DNA from: Tubulanus polymorphus
Taxonomy: Eukaryota > Nemertea > Palaeonemertea > Tubulaniformes > Tubulanidae
Assembly (NCBI RefSeq): GCF_964204645.1
Contig: NC_134030.1
Location: 1,343,855 to 1,407,854 of the forward strand
Reading direction: 5' to 3'
Length of the DNA: 64,000 nucleotides
Positions 44,926-57,828 of the stretch are shown here, one piece after another. Positions within the stretch are counted from its first letter, which is position 1; every line of letters begins with the position of its first letter. The position numbers and the translations under genes were made by a program. A model generated the notes under the pieces. That model saw nothing but the letters and a program-made list of their open reading frames with translations, was not told the origin of the DNA and made no database searches.

Positions 44926-45790
44926 GTAAGTTCAGTCTTCAAATACAATTTCAATGCATTCAATTTTGTGTATGGCATTAAAACGGTTAAAGTTGTGACT
45001 AGTTTTCATAACTCCGTGACGTCATATTTCCATCGAGTACCGGACCCTTTCCTATGTTTTTTGCCAATTTGGATTGAATGATCGCCAGCGGTTTTTCTAT
45101 ACGACCCGGCTCTGCTGTATTGCATTTAGCCATCCTTTTTCTTGGCGTTTTTTATAAGGTGTTTGATTTTGTCTCTAAGGGATTTAGGAATTTAAGAGAC
45201 ACTTGTACTCTCTATACAGTGAGTTTGTTCTGTTTTTGTTCCCTCGTGAATTTTATTTTTGTTTGGTATAATTTGATTTATCATAATCAAATCAAATCAG
45301 TGCATATTTCTTGAATTGCGTGTAAGTTATAATGTTATCAAATATCTGTTATATTTAAACCGAATATTTAATTGTTGTATTTTGAATGCGATAATGCCGC
45401 TCCCTGCTAAAGTCGAGCGTCGTCATCGTGAGGGATGCGGTCATCTGTTCGGGCCCTGATTACGTTCTGTGTTCATCCTGTTGGGCTACATCGGGCGTTA
45501 TATGAGTTAATCCTTCCTCGACTTGCGGATTGTGGTCGGAAGATCTATGGGTTCGGGCCGATAAGTCCCGGAAACAGAAAGTACAGTTTCTGCCTATGTG
45601 CCCATTGATGTCTCTATTTCAGAACATCACAGCGGTCGCCGGCTGTACAAGCACGGTCGGCTTCCCAACTCCTTTCTCTGAGGAGGATCGCTGGTTCTCT
45701 AGTAACGGTCAGTCACCAGTCAATCAACAGTTCAGCTGGTTCAGTTTCCCAGGTATCGGCGCGCGACAGTCGGGATACCTGCACAGGAAC

Positions 45791-46768
45791 TCAGGTCCGG
45801 TCCGGGCTACTCCGAGCACCAGTCCGGTCCAGGCCTCACTGGGTAATGAACATCTGGTCCGGTCCGGGCGGCTTCGAGCACCGGTCCGGTCCAGGCATCA
45901 CCAGATACTGAACATCCTGTCCAGTCAGCTCCGTGCACCGGTCCGGTCCAGGCATCACCGGGTACTGAACATCTGGTCCGGTAGCTTCGAGAACTGGTCC
46001 GGTCCAGGCATCACCGGGTACTGAACATCTGGTCCGGTAGCTTCGAGAACTGGTCCGGTCCAGGCATCACCGGGTACTGAACATCTGGTCAGGTAGCTTC
46101 GAGAACTGGTCCGGTCCAGGCATCACCGGGTACTGAACATCTGGTCCGGTAGCTTCGAGAACTGGTCCGGTCCAGGCATCACCGGGTACTGAACATCTGG
46201 TCCGGTAGCTTCGAGAACTGGTCCGGTCCAGGCATCACTGAGTACTGAACATCCAGTCTGGTCCGGTCCAGGCATCACCGGGTACTGATCATCCAGTCCG
46301 GTCCGGTCCAGGCATCACTGGGACTGAACATCCAGTCTGGTCCGGTCCAGGCATCACCGGGTACTGAACATCCAGTCTGGTCCGGTCCAGGCATCACCAG
46401 TTACTGAACATCCAGTCCGGTCCGGTCCAGGCATCACTGGGTACTGAACATCCAGTCCGGTCCGGTCCAGGCATCACCGGGTTCTGATCATCCAGTCCGG
46501 TCCGGTCCAGGCATCACCGGGTACTGAACATCCAGTCCGGTCCGGTCCAGGCATCACTGGGTACTGAACATCCAGTCCGGTCCGGTCCAGGCATCACTGG
46601 GTACTGAACATCCAGTCTGGTCCGGTCCAGGCATCACCGGGTACTGAACATCCAGTCTGGTCCGGTCCAGGCATCACTGGGTACTGAACATCCGGTCCGG
46701 TCCGGTCCAGGCATCACCGGGTACTGAACATCCACTCTGGTCCGGTCCAGGCATCACCGGGTACTGAA
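45791..46768. repeat. 40/56 bp minisatellite, copy B (shorter)
   Basis: Same array, about 980 bp against 1,435 bp in copy A, with a different order of 40 and 56 bp units. Confidence 0.92.
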
Positions 46769-47977
46769 CAGGGTTCGTCGCGGTGCTTGAAAAGCTTGAA
46801 ATGGCTTGAATTTGAAAAATACTACTCAAGCGCTTGAAAACAGCTTGAAAATAGATCGAAAGCTTGAAATAATTATTTTTGACTTGAAATAAAAAGTTAT
46901 GGCTTGAAATGCTTGATTATCACAAATTTTCTTCTTCGCGAATTTTTTTCGATGAAATCGCAGACAGAATAATATGTTCTTGAGTTGTTTCTACGCGTGC
47001 GTCATGTTTTAGGCATCAATAAAGAAATTAATTGAATTGTATTGAATCGCTATGAGACTCTTGTGGTGAAACTCTACGGTGTCTGGAGACATGAACATAC
47101 GGGGAAATTTCAGTCATGCATGTTATCGAGCATTGATGTAAAATGGCATTGAAATCCCACACCAGGAGTGAGAGCCATGTTGAAGGCACCGCGACCTAGT
47201 CAAAGTCATTGAACATTACAAATTTCGTATTAGGCCATCCAAAAATCAAGGTCTGTTTGCCGTCATCCGACCGACCCGACTTCAAAGGTACCCAGTGGAA
47301 ACTTTTTTCTTGGATTCATTGAAATAAATTGTATTTTTGATACAAATGGCCGACCCACTGCCGATGTATGAGCTATGTATGTTTGAAGTTAAGTGTGCAT
47401 CATGTGAAAACATGCCTCGACTATTTACTTGAAGTTTTCCAGGAAACTGGCAGTGTTCCAATAAGCTGCCATTCATTCTAAAGCTGGTAATGTTATAGCG
47501 TGCATATATTCAATCTACTGTTTCATTTTGAACGCAGATTTCGGATGTTGTTTCCGCTAAAAGTGGTGATGATAAATTTGTTGTTTTTTTTGCCCCAAAA
47601 TTTTGCAAAAAAAAAATGATGCTACCTTCCTACTGACTTATCCCAAAAATAGTAGGTGTGACGGCAAAACAGACAATTAATTTGGGATGGCCAAATATCC
47701 AAATCTTGATTGATATGAATATTTAAGCTAGGAAATGCTGAAAATCATTGTGATGAACAGGTTTCATCTCTAACAGAATCGTATCAACTCGGAGGTTCCA
47801 CTGGAATCAAAATTTTACCTCTTTTTTAACATTTTTATACGAACCTGTTCAAAATAGGCAAATTGGCTGCGACTAACGAAAATTGCTTCCAACGTGCCTT
47901 AAAAAATAGCTTGAAAATGGTATAAATCTAGCTTGAAATGGCTTGAATTTCACCTGAGCTTGAGACAATGAACCCTG
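46769..47977. mobile_element. hAT-like element, copy B
   Basis: Same element at the same place in the array as 12407-13614, differing by a few substitutions and small indels. Confidence 0.7.
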
Positions 47978-48112
47978 CTGAACATCTGGTCCGGTCAGCT
48001 TCCAGCACCGGTCCGGTCCAGGCATCACCGGTTACTGAACATCCGGTCCGGTCAGCTTCCAGCACCGGTCCAGGCATCACCAGGTACTGAACATCTGGTC
48101 TGGTCCGGGCGG
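47978..48112. repeat. Remainder of 40/56 bp minisatellite, copy B
   Basis: About half as long as in copy A; units are otherwise the same. Confidence 0.85.
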
Positions 48113-48272
48113 CCTGGCATCAATGTTTCGAATTTAAAACATAGTTATCATGGTTCTAGGTTTGGTAGAGGGCGCTCTTCTACCAGATGCAGGAGCGAGG
48201 TCACCTTCACGGAGATCGAGATCGAGGGATTATGATTGATTCTGTAGGAACCATCATCATTCATCAGTTTAG

Positions 48273-48539
48273 GTCGAGGGACCGTTTAGGAAGTTCACGT
48301 CTTTCACGTCGAGGGACCGTTTAGGAAGTTCACATCTTTCACGTCGAGGGACCGTTTAGGAAGTTCACGTCTTTCACGTCGAGGGACCGTTTAGGAAGTT
48401 CACGTCTTTCACGTCGAGGGACCGTTTAGGAAGTTCACGTCTTTCACGTCGAGGGACCGTTTAGGAAGTTCACGTCTTTCACGTCGAGGGACCGTTTAGG
48501 AAGTTCAAGTCTTTCACGTCGAGGGACCGTTAAGGAAGT
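48273..48539. repeat. 35 bp tandem repeat, copy B (8 units)
   Basis: Same unit as 14026-14222, two copies more. Confidence 0.92.
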
Positions 48540-48716
48540 CGTCACAATAATCAGGATTTCCGCGATTTCGAAAGTCAGATTTTAAACTTGTTATTGTCAT
48601 TGTAAGCTACCGCAGTTACAGGTAAGCCTATTCTTGATTGCCCGAGACAGGCGTGCAGATATTGTTCCCGACTTAAGTTTTTGGTTGATTTTCTTGTGAC
48701 TTGTTTGTTTTAGGGG

Positions 48717-48978
48717 TGAGATGGATGAGCCTTATTGTTTTTTGACATATATAGGTCATCCAAGATGGCCGCCACAGCCATTTCAATGTGTGAAATAGCC
48801 ATTTTGAAGCTTGTGACAACTCTACAATCTACAGTTTCAGACCAATTTACCAATTACTTATTCTGTGGTTTCATAATGGTAAGAGGATGAGCCTTATTGT
48901 TTTTGACATATATAAGTCATCCAAGATGGCCGCCACAGCCATTTCAATGTGTGAAATAGCCATTTTGAAGCTTGTTAC
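48717..48978. repeat. 161 bp tandem repeat, copy B
   Basis: About 1.6 units, one fewer than copy A. Confidence 0.8.
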
Positions 48979-49298
48979 CGCTCTACGGACTTAAGTTTTA
49001 AGCTTAAGACTTAAGATGGCCACCACAGTTATATCAATGTCTTAAATCTTATCCGATTTGGAGCTTGTTACTGCTCTAAGATGTAGAGGTTTAGAGGTTT
49101 ATAATTTCATTCATACTTGTACTGTGGTTTATTTATGGTGGTCAGAGGATGAGACCTATTACAATTTGCATTCTCTACTTGACTCACTGGTCAAGGGTTA
49201 ATATCTAGTTTGATAAATGTGGAGCATGTCGGTGAATCATCCCCCCCCCTCCCCCGGACTCTGATCTCAATGTCTGATGTCAATCGTCAGCAGTTTCA

Positions 49299-50640
49299 AT
49301 GGAATAGGCTCGATTAGGTGTGGAACAAGTGGAATCCTCGATTGCCACAGTCGAACCTAGAGTATTAAGAGCTCAATTAGGTTCTTCTTTGCGTCTCTTT
49401 TCCAGTTGGAGTGCTCCAGTTTCCACCGAATGGAGGAAGATTCGAGATGTGCAGATTCAAGTCCACCATGCGGACTCCGGCTCCGGCTCCGGCAGCTCAA
49501 GGTTCAGCCCGAACTCACACAATGCCATCTCAAGCATCCGTACTTTCTCAAGCGGCTACTAATGCTGTTTGGAGAACAAGTGCACAGCTCCAACATTCTC
49601 GTGCCCCTTCTGGTCAGAATAATTCTAGTTCATATCGGGGAATGCTCCTAAAAGGAGCTCTTCCTCTTGGAGAAACTCAAAATGAATGCTCGGGGCCAGT
49701 GAGAGGTTGTCTATAACGAGCAGCCACCTACTGATCCGGCGTTCCCGGGTCGTATCACGGCGGCTACTGTCTTCAATTCTGAACACCTCCCGACATGCGC
49801 CCGAAAGCAGGTCACGAGACACTAATCTCGTTAGCTCTCAAAGATCTGGCCAAAAAGAGAGCAATAGAACCAGTACGGGACGAAGCCACATCCGGCTGGT
49901 TTTCATGAATATTTATGCTCCTGAAGACCACAGGGCGTCGATGGACTGTCATTCCTCGAGTGGCACCTGGATATCCCGAGGCTTCCGATGACTAAAACAG
50001 GGAGGTAATTCAAGGTCTCCGTCGAGGTTAATGGGCGGCTTCATTGGACCTGAAAGATGTCAGGTTCCTATTCACCCGAAATCTCATCAATTTCACAGAA
50101 TGAAGTGGAAACGCTGCCAGTTCCAGTTCAGGTCTCTTCCAGTCGGCCTCAGTACAGCCCACGCCCTGGGTATTTACCAGCTTGGGTCAAGTCCAGAAGG
50201 TACACTACACTCCAGGGCTGGGTTTCATAGATATGGAAGAAAAATAATTCCAGGGAACATTTTGAAATTTGTCAGTTATAACCATGGTTTCTCATTGTTA
50301 GTATGGTGGTTGAGGATTTATCCCTTTGGATAACTTTGATACTCAGTCTATGAAACCGGGTCCTGGAGTATTTGTCTGTTGGTTTACCTCGACGACTGGT
50401 TACTAGTACCAAACTAGACTATAGAATGTCAGGAGGCGGTGACCGCTGTCGACCGCTGTCGTAGACTTAGTTCACCAGTTCCGCGTAAACTAAGTAAAAT
50501 CTCACTTGATGCCGTCCCAACAGTTCACATCTCCGGATCAGCACGGTCTTTCCGTCCATGGCTCGAGTAGCCAAACTTCAAGAAGCGTAGTTACCACAAA
50601 CGAGAGGACAGCTAGTTATCGGTGACGCCTGTGGCTAAAT
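49299..50640 (+). pseudogene. Decayed DIRS-like retroelement, copy B (unsplit)
   Basis: Same remnant as in copy A but contiguous: the SLDLKD region runs straight into the LPVGLSTAHA region at 50090, giving the empty site for the element in copy A. VYLDDWLLVP is at about 50380. Confidence 0.65.
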
Positions 50641-51010
50641 GCAATACCGCACTGCCAGGGGTCGTATCTCTGGCTATCTACACATTCAGAGAATATTAAC
50701 TAAAACCATAGGAAAGGGTCAAGCACTACTCCGAAAAAAACTAATTTTATTTCCAAAAAATTATGATATTATATGGATTGCATGCTGTGTGGAAGAAGTT
50801 TTCAAAATTATTTAGGAGCTTATTATAATTTGAATGCATGAATTGAGAGCAATTTGAAATGTGTTGATATCCGAAAGTGTCTCCATTGACTTCACTCATT
50901 CACCTGATGAAGCTTCTATACATTAGTACCCAAAGCTTGTGTGTCAAATAAACTAGTTACACGTCCTATAAAGTACTACTTGTCTCGTTATATATTCTAA
51001 ACCCCAGTTA

Positions 51011-51112
51011 ACAATTCCAGTAAGTCAGGTTTAGGGAATAGATATTTAAACCTTGAGATGATACCGATGTGATACAATTCCAGTAACTCAGGTTTAGGGA
51101 ATAGATATTTAA
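51011..51112. repeat. 63 bp minisatellite, copy B, part left of inserted element
   Basis: Two units before the element at 51113. The array resumes at 52107. Confidence 0.9.
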
Positions 51113-52106
51113 CTCTTTGCATGCAACTTTGTTAAATTTTCAGATCTCAGAATTCTCTGATTTGTTCTTAACTACTTTCAGTACATGATAATAAAGCAAT
51201 TATGAGGGCTTTATACTAACAGGGACATAGTAAAACTATATATTTTCTGTTTCAGAACAACCTATTCTATCTAAAAATCTATACTTTTCAAAAATTTTGC
51301 TGTCTGGGGTAAGATGAGGGACCCCAGAAGGCCCCACCCAGGGTGTGGTTGTACTAAATAAGCCTGTTTTTTTTACAGTAATTAGCCAAGGAAAAAAAGA
51401 GATCAGAGAGAAACTGATTATAATTCTCCATTTTATCCAAGCTAGGGCCGTTGTTGATCACTGGGAAAAGTTTTGGGGTCCTTGGGTCATTATGATGGTC
51501 AATATCTCAAGGTCAACGAAAGGTCAAAAAATCAAATTTTAAAAAATTATTTTTTAATTTCAGTCAATATGTCTTCTCTAGTATCCTCTATTGCTGAGTA
51601 TCCTCTCATGAGCTGAAATAAAGTATTCCTCGAGGTGTCTCCGAATATTAGGGGGTCTTTGTGACCCCCTAAATTCCCAGAGGGGTCACCCTAAATTCCC
51701 AGAGGGGTCAAAATGACAGAAAATCTACAAAAAGTCAGTGTAATTTGAATGACATACTTCACTGATGCGACTACGCCGGCCAAAAATAAACACTGATAAG
51801 AGTTAGAATGATACAGTGTATGTAGTGCTACTGTGAAAATCTATCTATGTCAGGTATGCGCCGTGTCTAAACGCTCTGTCATAGGCCTATGTGCTGTATA
51901 CACAGCTGGTGCTTGTATGGATATAGGAACAGCTTCAGTGTGTTGCCAAGGCCTCCGCGTGATAACAGACATAACATGAAGTACAGAGCTCGATGTATAT
52001 TCCATCTATAGGGCCATAGCAACACTACCCGTTATATGATGTAACGTCACGCACATTTCAAAGGTTTGACGACCGTTACTTCCGGTCACCCCCAGCATGC
52101 ATAGAG
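51113..52106. mobile_element. 994 bp piggyBac-like nonautonomous element with TTAA duplication, copy B only
   Basis: Ends CTCTTTGCATGC and GCATGCATAGAG pair with one mismatch, and TTAA flanks both sides (51109-51112 and 52107-52110). The array unit contains TATTTAAACC, so a single TTAA was the target. TTAA duplication is the hallmark of the piggyBac superfamily. The interior has only a 65-codon frame (51345-51542) without transposase motifs. Copy A has no insertion. Confidence 0.82.
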
Positions 52107-53647
52107 TTAAACCTTGAGATGATACCGATGTGATACAATTCCAGTAAGTCAGGTTTAGGGAATAGATATTTAAACCTTGAGATGATACCGATGTTATACA
52201 ATTCCAGTAAGTCAGGTTTAGGGAATAGATATTTAAACCTTGAGATGATACCGATGTTATACAATTCCAGTAAGTCAGGTTTAGGGAATAGATATTTAAA
52301 CCTTGAGATGAAACCGATGTGATACAATTCCAGTAAGTCAGGTTTAGGGAATAGATATTTAAACCTTCAGATGATACCGATGTGATACAATTCCAGTAAG
52401 TCAGGTTTAGGGAATAGATATTTAAACCTTCAGATGATACCGATGTAATACAATTCCAGTAAGTCAGGTTTAGGGAATAGATATTTAAACCTTGAGATGA
52501 TACCGATGTTATACAATTCCAGTAAGTCAGGTTTAGGGAATAGATATTTAAACCTTCAGATGATACCGATGTTATACAATTCCAGTAAGTCAGGTTTAGG
52601 GAATAGATATTTAAACCTTCAGATGATACCGATGTGATACAATTCCAGTAAGTCAGGTTTAGGGAATAGATATTTAAACCTTCAGATGATACCGATGTGA
52701 TACAATTCCAGTAAGTCAGGTTTAGGGAATAGATATTTAAACCTTGAGATGATACCGATGTAATACAATTCCAGTAAGTCAGGTTTAGGGAATAGATATT
52801 TAAACCTTGAGATGATACCGATGTTATACAATTCCAGTAAGTCAGGTTTAGGGAATAGATATTTAAACCTTGAGATTAAACCGATGTAATACAATTCCAG
52901 TAAGTCAGGTTTAGGGAATAGATATTTAAACCTTCAGATGATACCGATGTAATACAATTCCAGTAAGTCAGGTTTAGGGAATAGATATTTAAACCTTGAG
53001 ATGATACCGATGTTATACAATTCCAGTAAGTCAGGTTTAGGGAATAGATATTTAAACCTTCAGATGAAACCGATGTGATACAATCCCAGTAAGTCAGGTT
53101 TAGGGAATAGATATTTAAACCTTGAGATGAAACCGATGTGATACAATTCCAGTAAGTCAGGTTTAGGGAATAGATATTTAAACCTTCAGATGAAACCGAT
53201 GTGATACAATCCCAGTAAGTCAGGTTTAGGGAATAGATATTTAAACCTTGAGATGAAACCGATGTGATACAATTCCAGTAAGTCAGGTTTAGGGAATAGA
53301 TATTTAAACCTTCAGATGATACCGATGTGATACAATTCCAGTAAGTCAGGTTTAGGGAATAGATATTTAAACCTTCAGATGATACCGATGTAATACAATT
53401 CCAGTAAGTCAGGTTTAGGGAATAGATATTTAAACCTTCAGATGATACCGATGTTATACAATTCCAGTAAGTCAGGTTTAGGGAATAGATATTTAAACCT
53501 TGAGATGATACCGATGTAATACAATTCCAGTAAGTCAGGTTTAGGGAATAGATATTTAAACCTTCAGATGAAACCGATGTGATACAATTCCAGTAAGTCA
53601 GGTTTAGGGAATAGATATTTAAACCTTCAGATGATACCGATGAATTT
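52107..53647. repeat. 63 bp minisatellite, copy B, expanded part (about 24 units)
   Basis: About 24 units with a few alternating variants (CTTCAG/CTTGAG, GATAC/GAAAC, TGATAC/TTATAC/TAATAC), against six in total in copy A. Variant order suggests block duplications within the array. Confidence 0.92.
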
Positions 53648-54097
53648 AGCAATTTTGAATGAATTAAACCAATATGAGATTTCGATCCTAAGAATATTGG
53701 AAGCTTGTGTTTAACGTTACTAAATATTAATATTATATAAAGCTAGAAGGACACGAGCGTATCCATTTTTCGCCCGATCGCGACGATTAAATTCGCCGGT
53801 GAATTTATACGCCCGATACGAGCGGGTACCGATCTATCTATAAATCGGCCATCACGGTGATTTCGTCGCCCGCCGACATTAAACATGTTCGATATTTACG
53901 CCGGTGTTCGGGTCACTTGTTAATTCGCCCGTCTTGTCGGCAAGCTTAAAAAGATTTAGAAAAAACTAGAAATTCTCATTCCTGAATGAACTGGATTCAT
54001 CTGGGTTCAGTTTCATGAGACACAGTTCAAACTGCTCTTGAATTTGAGTTTGTAATTAATGTATGTGATTATAATGAATTGTATTTTTGTTTTACAG

Positions 54098-54163
54098 CTT
54101 TGGCATTTCGGTTAAGTCGTGCGTTCCGGCGGGAGGAGTTCGTCAGAATATTTCTACCGGAGT
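54098..54163 (+). CDS. Coding exon 7 (copy B)
   Basis: Same protein as copy A except Ile for Leu; the 3' part differs at seven bases, five of them in synonymous codons. Confidence 0.7.
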
Positions 54164-54220
54164 GTAAGTAGTTTAACTATTTTCATACAATATCATTTAG
54201 TATGACGTGTGTTACTGATT

Positions 54221-54757
54221 CAGGCACGGATCCAGGAATGTTTCCAAGACGGGGTTCATAAAAATGCTGACTAAAATCTCTAATAATAGCCGGGGCCTAT
54301 ACGGCATATTTTTTGGCCAAACATAAGGCCTTTTTTTAATAGCATGGTTTGGTTGCTCCCAAAATTTGAAGAAACATAAAATAAAAAAGAATTAGAAAAA
54401 AAATTTTTTATTCCTGTCTGTGAAACAAATTCAGTGAAAAACCGAGCAAAAAAGATTTTTCACCTCGGCCGAATGAGAATCCTGGATTGAACGATGAAAC
54501 AATTGAAAAACGCGAGGTTCTTTTTTGATCGCAGTGTGCAGAATTCAAACTTTCCAAGAATCATTTGTTCGGACATATGTATATTGCCCTATTGACAGTT
54601 CCCTCTTCCTTCTAAAAGTGATTTTATCTCACTGAGGGAATTTTAAAAAAATTTTCTCTGAAATGATATGGTAGCGTTTTTTTTTTTGCTTTAAAAATTT
54701 TTTGGTAGCCGATCAGCGGGGTCACGACCCCTGAAACCCTCCCTGGATCCGCGCCTA
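54221..54757. mobile_element. 537 bp TIR element, copy B only
   Basis: Ends CAGGCACGGATCCAGG and CCTGGATCCGCGCCT pair with one mismatch. The flanks (ACTGATT on the left, ATGATAT on the right) suggest an imperfect short target duplication of TGAT, present once in copy A near 19563. Noncoding. The TIRs resemble those of hAT-type MITEs, but the superfamily is not certain. Confidence 0.65.
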
Positions 54758-55870
54758 TGATATCTCCTCAAAATCTAATAAAAACTTTCAATGAATTAAT
54801 GCTGTAATGACGATATGTAGCCATCTGTCTATTTGAATGCATTTGCAAAAAGACAAAAAGAAATAGTAGCAGAATTTTGGCTAAAAGTTTAGAATACCCA
54901 AATTCAACATTGCTTGCAGCAGACGGAATTTCCGCCATTTTGGTTAACAGGGGATTCCCCCCTCCGGTACTTCCCATGATCAATAGTGTCTATGACGCGT
55001 TGCGTACGGAATGCCATGGAATTCCCTCACATGATTTATGATAATAATGTTTACTTGCATTCTGATTGGTTAAAATCGCGTGTAGTTTGAACGTAGGCAA
55101 TGTTTACATTTGTAACGTCACCGGCGAGTCGCTGACATTAACGTAGTCATTGAGTTAACATTATCTTGCACTGAATGGTGATATCAATCGCATTCATTTT
55201 ATAAATATTTTGACTATAAATTTGTTTTTATATATCAACTGCGAGTAACAGTGTTACGCTATTGAGTCTTAAGAGACAGCCTTTATGGACCTTATTGGTT
55301 GTTATAACTCACAAGCTGACTGAGTTAGCATTCTGGATCCGTCAGATTAGTTACTTCTAGAAAATATGTTAGTCACATTTTCTGACTATATTCTGGAAAA
55401 CAGTGAAAGCTTGTATCCACCCTAGATTAGAACCAATCAGAATAGAACCAATCAGAATACACTATTTTACAGAAAATATATTTATGACAATTGCGTAAGG
55501 TTTTAGTAAAATAGTGTTTTTTCTCGAGTAGTTGCCGAAGAAGCATAAAAATTTGATTCAATTTCATTCAGATTTAAACAAACAAATCGAATTTCATTTC
55601 ATTCAGCGCAAACTTCAAATCTAATTAAAATTTTGTTCAGTATGAATAAGTTGCAAATCATTGAGAGGAAAAAATAATTAATTGTGTTACTTAAAAAAAT
55701 CACAATTGTACTGTGTTTATCAAAACAGGAGACCACAGGACCTTTGGTCCTCTAGTATTCTTTTCCTAGTTATTCCAAAAACACTAAAACAGTCCAATCA
55801 GCGATCGCTGCCAGACCAACACGATTACATTGAAATCAAACTTAAGTAACATCAGGCGCCCCCTGTTGGA
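54758..55870. other. Copy B-specific intron segment with promoter-like features
   Basis: About 1.1 kb replacing about 150 bp of copy A (19575-19725). On the minus strand an ATG frame (54983-54768) starts MGSTGGGNPLLTKMAEIPSA near GGAAGT and AAAATGGCGG motifs, and further upstream lie several CCAAT-type sites (55061, 55297, 55434, 55449). It could be a captured promoter and first exon of an unrelated gene, in reverse orientation within the intron. A perfect AGGACC/GGTCCT hairpin is at about 55737-55751. Confidence 0.4.
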
Positions 55871-55945
55871 ATAATATTCATAGCCGTAGCATCGAAACCA
55901 TTCGACTTGTTGTTTAATGTATTTCTCTCTATTTTTATTTTACAG

Positions 55946-56175
55946 TGATGAACATTTTACAAGACTGTCCGTTTGGGGACTTGGTGGGGGAATTCAAAAG
56001 AAACTTGGTTCCCGATAGGATACCACCACCGGTTAATCCTATGTCGCCCGCTGCTGCCCCTCCCCCACGTCCATTAAATTCGCCTCAGCAGCGGCCTGTC
56101 AGACAGCCGCCCCCGGCCGCCACTCGTTCGTCAGACAGAGTCCGGGGACGGCTGTTTGAAGGAGATCTGACGGAG
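55946..56175 (+). CDS. Coding exon 8 (copy B)
   Basis: Differs from copy A at I140 (Asn here) and in a four-codon block (PRPL for QNPI). Confidence 0.7.
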
Positions 56176-57309
56176 GTAAGAATCTTTATTTGTTTTCATA
56201 TTTTATTCAGGATATCAGTTGAAGTTCAGCAAATAAATTACCAGACCTGTAAACAGAAGAGTAGTCATAAATTTCCATTTGCGGGTAAAACCCCATAGTC
56301 GAAAACCTTCGGTTATTGATCTATATCTGCTTAAGACCAATGGTTGTACACACGAGTGCGAAAACTTATCGCTCAAACTTTGATTGTATCCATGGTAACG
56401 CGTACAGTATACTATGCGTGACTTACCGTTTCCTATCACTGGAATACAATACTGTTTTTGACCATGAGCGCCATCTGCGGCGGTCATAACGGACTGACTG
56501 GTGATTGGCTGAAATGCTCGTCTACCGTGGTGACGATTATTCGGTGTTACACGTGCAGCAGACACGTCTCTGAATATCTAACATTTGATTTTTGTAACTC
56601 ATCGGGAAAAATATGTTTATGAGTCGATTTTTTGTCGAAATTTTGTTCGGCAGAAAATTGGCTGCGTACGTCAAGAAGGCGGCTGATATTTGTATCGTGT
56701 GACCCCTCGTCCCGGTAATATGCCGACCCACGTACACCTGAGACCAGTTGCATAGTCAGAGCTTAGAATTAAGACCGTTCTAAGACCAACTTAGTTCTAT
56801 AGCCAATCTAATAACTTAAGACCAGTCTTTAGATTTAAGACCACTTTTGGACTTAAGTCTTGACCATGGAATCGGCCCCAGATGCTTATTCCGCTGTATT
56901 GGATGCTGACGTGCTCGTGTCTTCCAGCAATGTTGTTATTCACCAAAAATATCATGTTTTGTTCGAATAACACAATTCATCTGAGTCTGGGTTTAACGGA
57001 TGACACGTTCAAACAGAACTACGAAATCAATATCAGAAGTCCTTTTATATTGAAACGGTCCCAGAAGTCCCTGTTATAATGGGTACTTTTTCAAAAAAAG
57101 TAACGAGAACTCCGATGGCTTTCCGTATCGGTAAAAACTAACTATTTCTATGAGCGTCACTTGTAGATTTACCGAAACGCCACCTTGTGACACGATATCC
57201 TAACTACGTATAGGTGTTTTATTTGCTGAATCGCTGGTTTCTCATTCTCATTTTTTATACTTGTGTTTAATTTTATACTAAACAAATTTTTCACTTTTTC
57301 TCTTTACAG

Positions 57310-57702
57310 ACACGACCACCGCCAAAAAAAACTAGAACAAAAAGGAAAAGAAAAGTTGCGGTCGTCGTGGCTCCGCAGGGAGGAGGAGCAAGAGTGGTCC
57401 CGGCGGATGGTGCGGCTGAAGAAGGTAATCGGGAGGAAGGGGAGGGGATAAATAGGAAGCGGCCGAGGAGGGATGGTGGTGGGGCTGGGGATGGTGCGGG
57501 TCCTGCTCCTCCTGCTCCTCCATCCGTATCTCGGGCGGTCACTCGTTCACTCGCCAAAAAGCTGGCGAGTGAACGAGTGGCCCGAGAGGTAGAGGTGGTG
57601 GCCCGACATACGGATGGAATGTGGGAGGAGCGGCTTCGTTCGGGGACAATTCCGGATTTGTTAACTGATTTAAAAAATATTCTTTCAGTGAAGGGATATT
57701 AG
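57310..57702 (+). CDS. Terminal coding exon 9 (copy B)
   Basis: One amino-acid change from copy A (Asp to Glu in GAADEGN); both hairpins intact. Confidence 0.75.
   Translation, partial: TRPPPKKTRTKRKRKVAVVVAPQGGGARVVPADGAAEEGNREEGEGINRKRPRRDGGGAGDGAGPAPPAPPSVSRAVTRSLAKKLASERVAREVEVVARHTDGMWEERLRSGTIPDLLTDLKNILSVKGY
57540..57579 (+). other. Perfect 16 bp coding hairpin in exon 9 (copy B)
   Basis: Identical to 21375-21414. Confidence 0.9.
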
Positions 57703-57755
57703 GTGCCTTGAACGCATGAGTCGTTCATGCGCGCCTAATATGCCTTCACTGAAAA
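57684..57755 (+). other. Palindrome spanning the stop codon (copy B)
   Basis: Identical to 21519-21590. Confidence 0.8.
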
Positions 57756-57828
57756 AAATCAACTATAACATGTACCACATATTTTTTGATTTAATTTTAG
57801 TCCAATTCCACAATTATTTCGGCTTACA

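Larger units (their letters stand above)
40561..57702 (+). pseudogene. Nine-exon gene, copy B, with frameshift in coding exon 1
   Basis: Exons: 40561-40622, 41789-41881, 42291-42329, 42700-42726, 44592-44630, 44841-44925, 54098-54163, 55946-56175, 57310-57702. All splice sites are kept. Exon 1 is 62 nt instead of 63 because a G-run is one base shorter (CCCGGGCGTGG against CCCGGGGCGCGG), so the frame shifts and a TAG appears in exon 2 at 41877-41879. Exons 2-9 are open in the original frame; an in-frame ATG at 41867 could start a shorter protein. A G-homopolymer sequencing error is an alternative, and the good state of exons 2-9 favours either that or very recent loss. Exons 1, 3, 5, 7 and 8 contain dense clusters of differences from copy A. 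Confidence 0.65.

Noticed and set aside
52876-53652. 258-codon minus-strand frame with 21-residue peptide repeats
   Set aside because: It is the 63 bp satellite read in one register; another register is open elsewhere in the same array, unit number varies from 6 to 26, and it lies in an intron.
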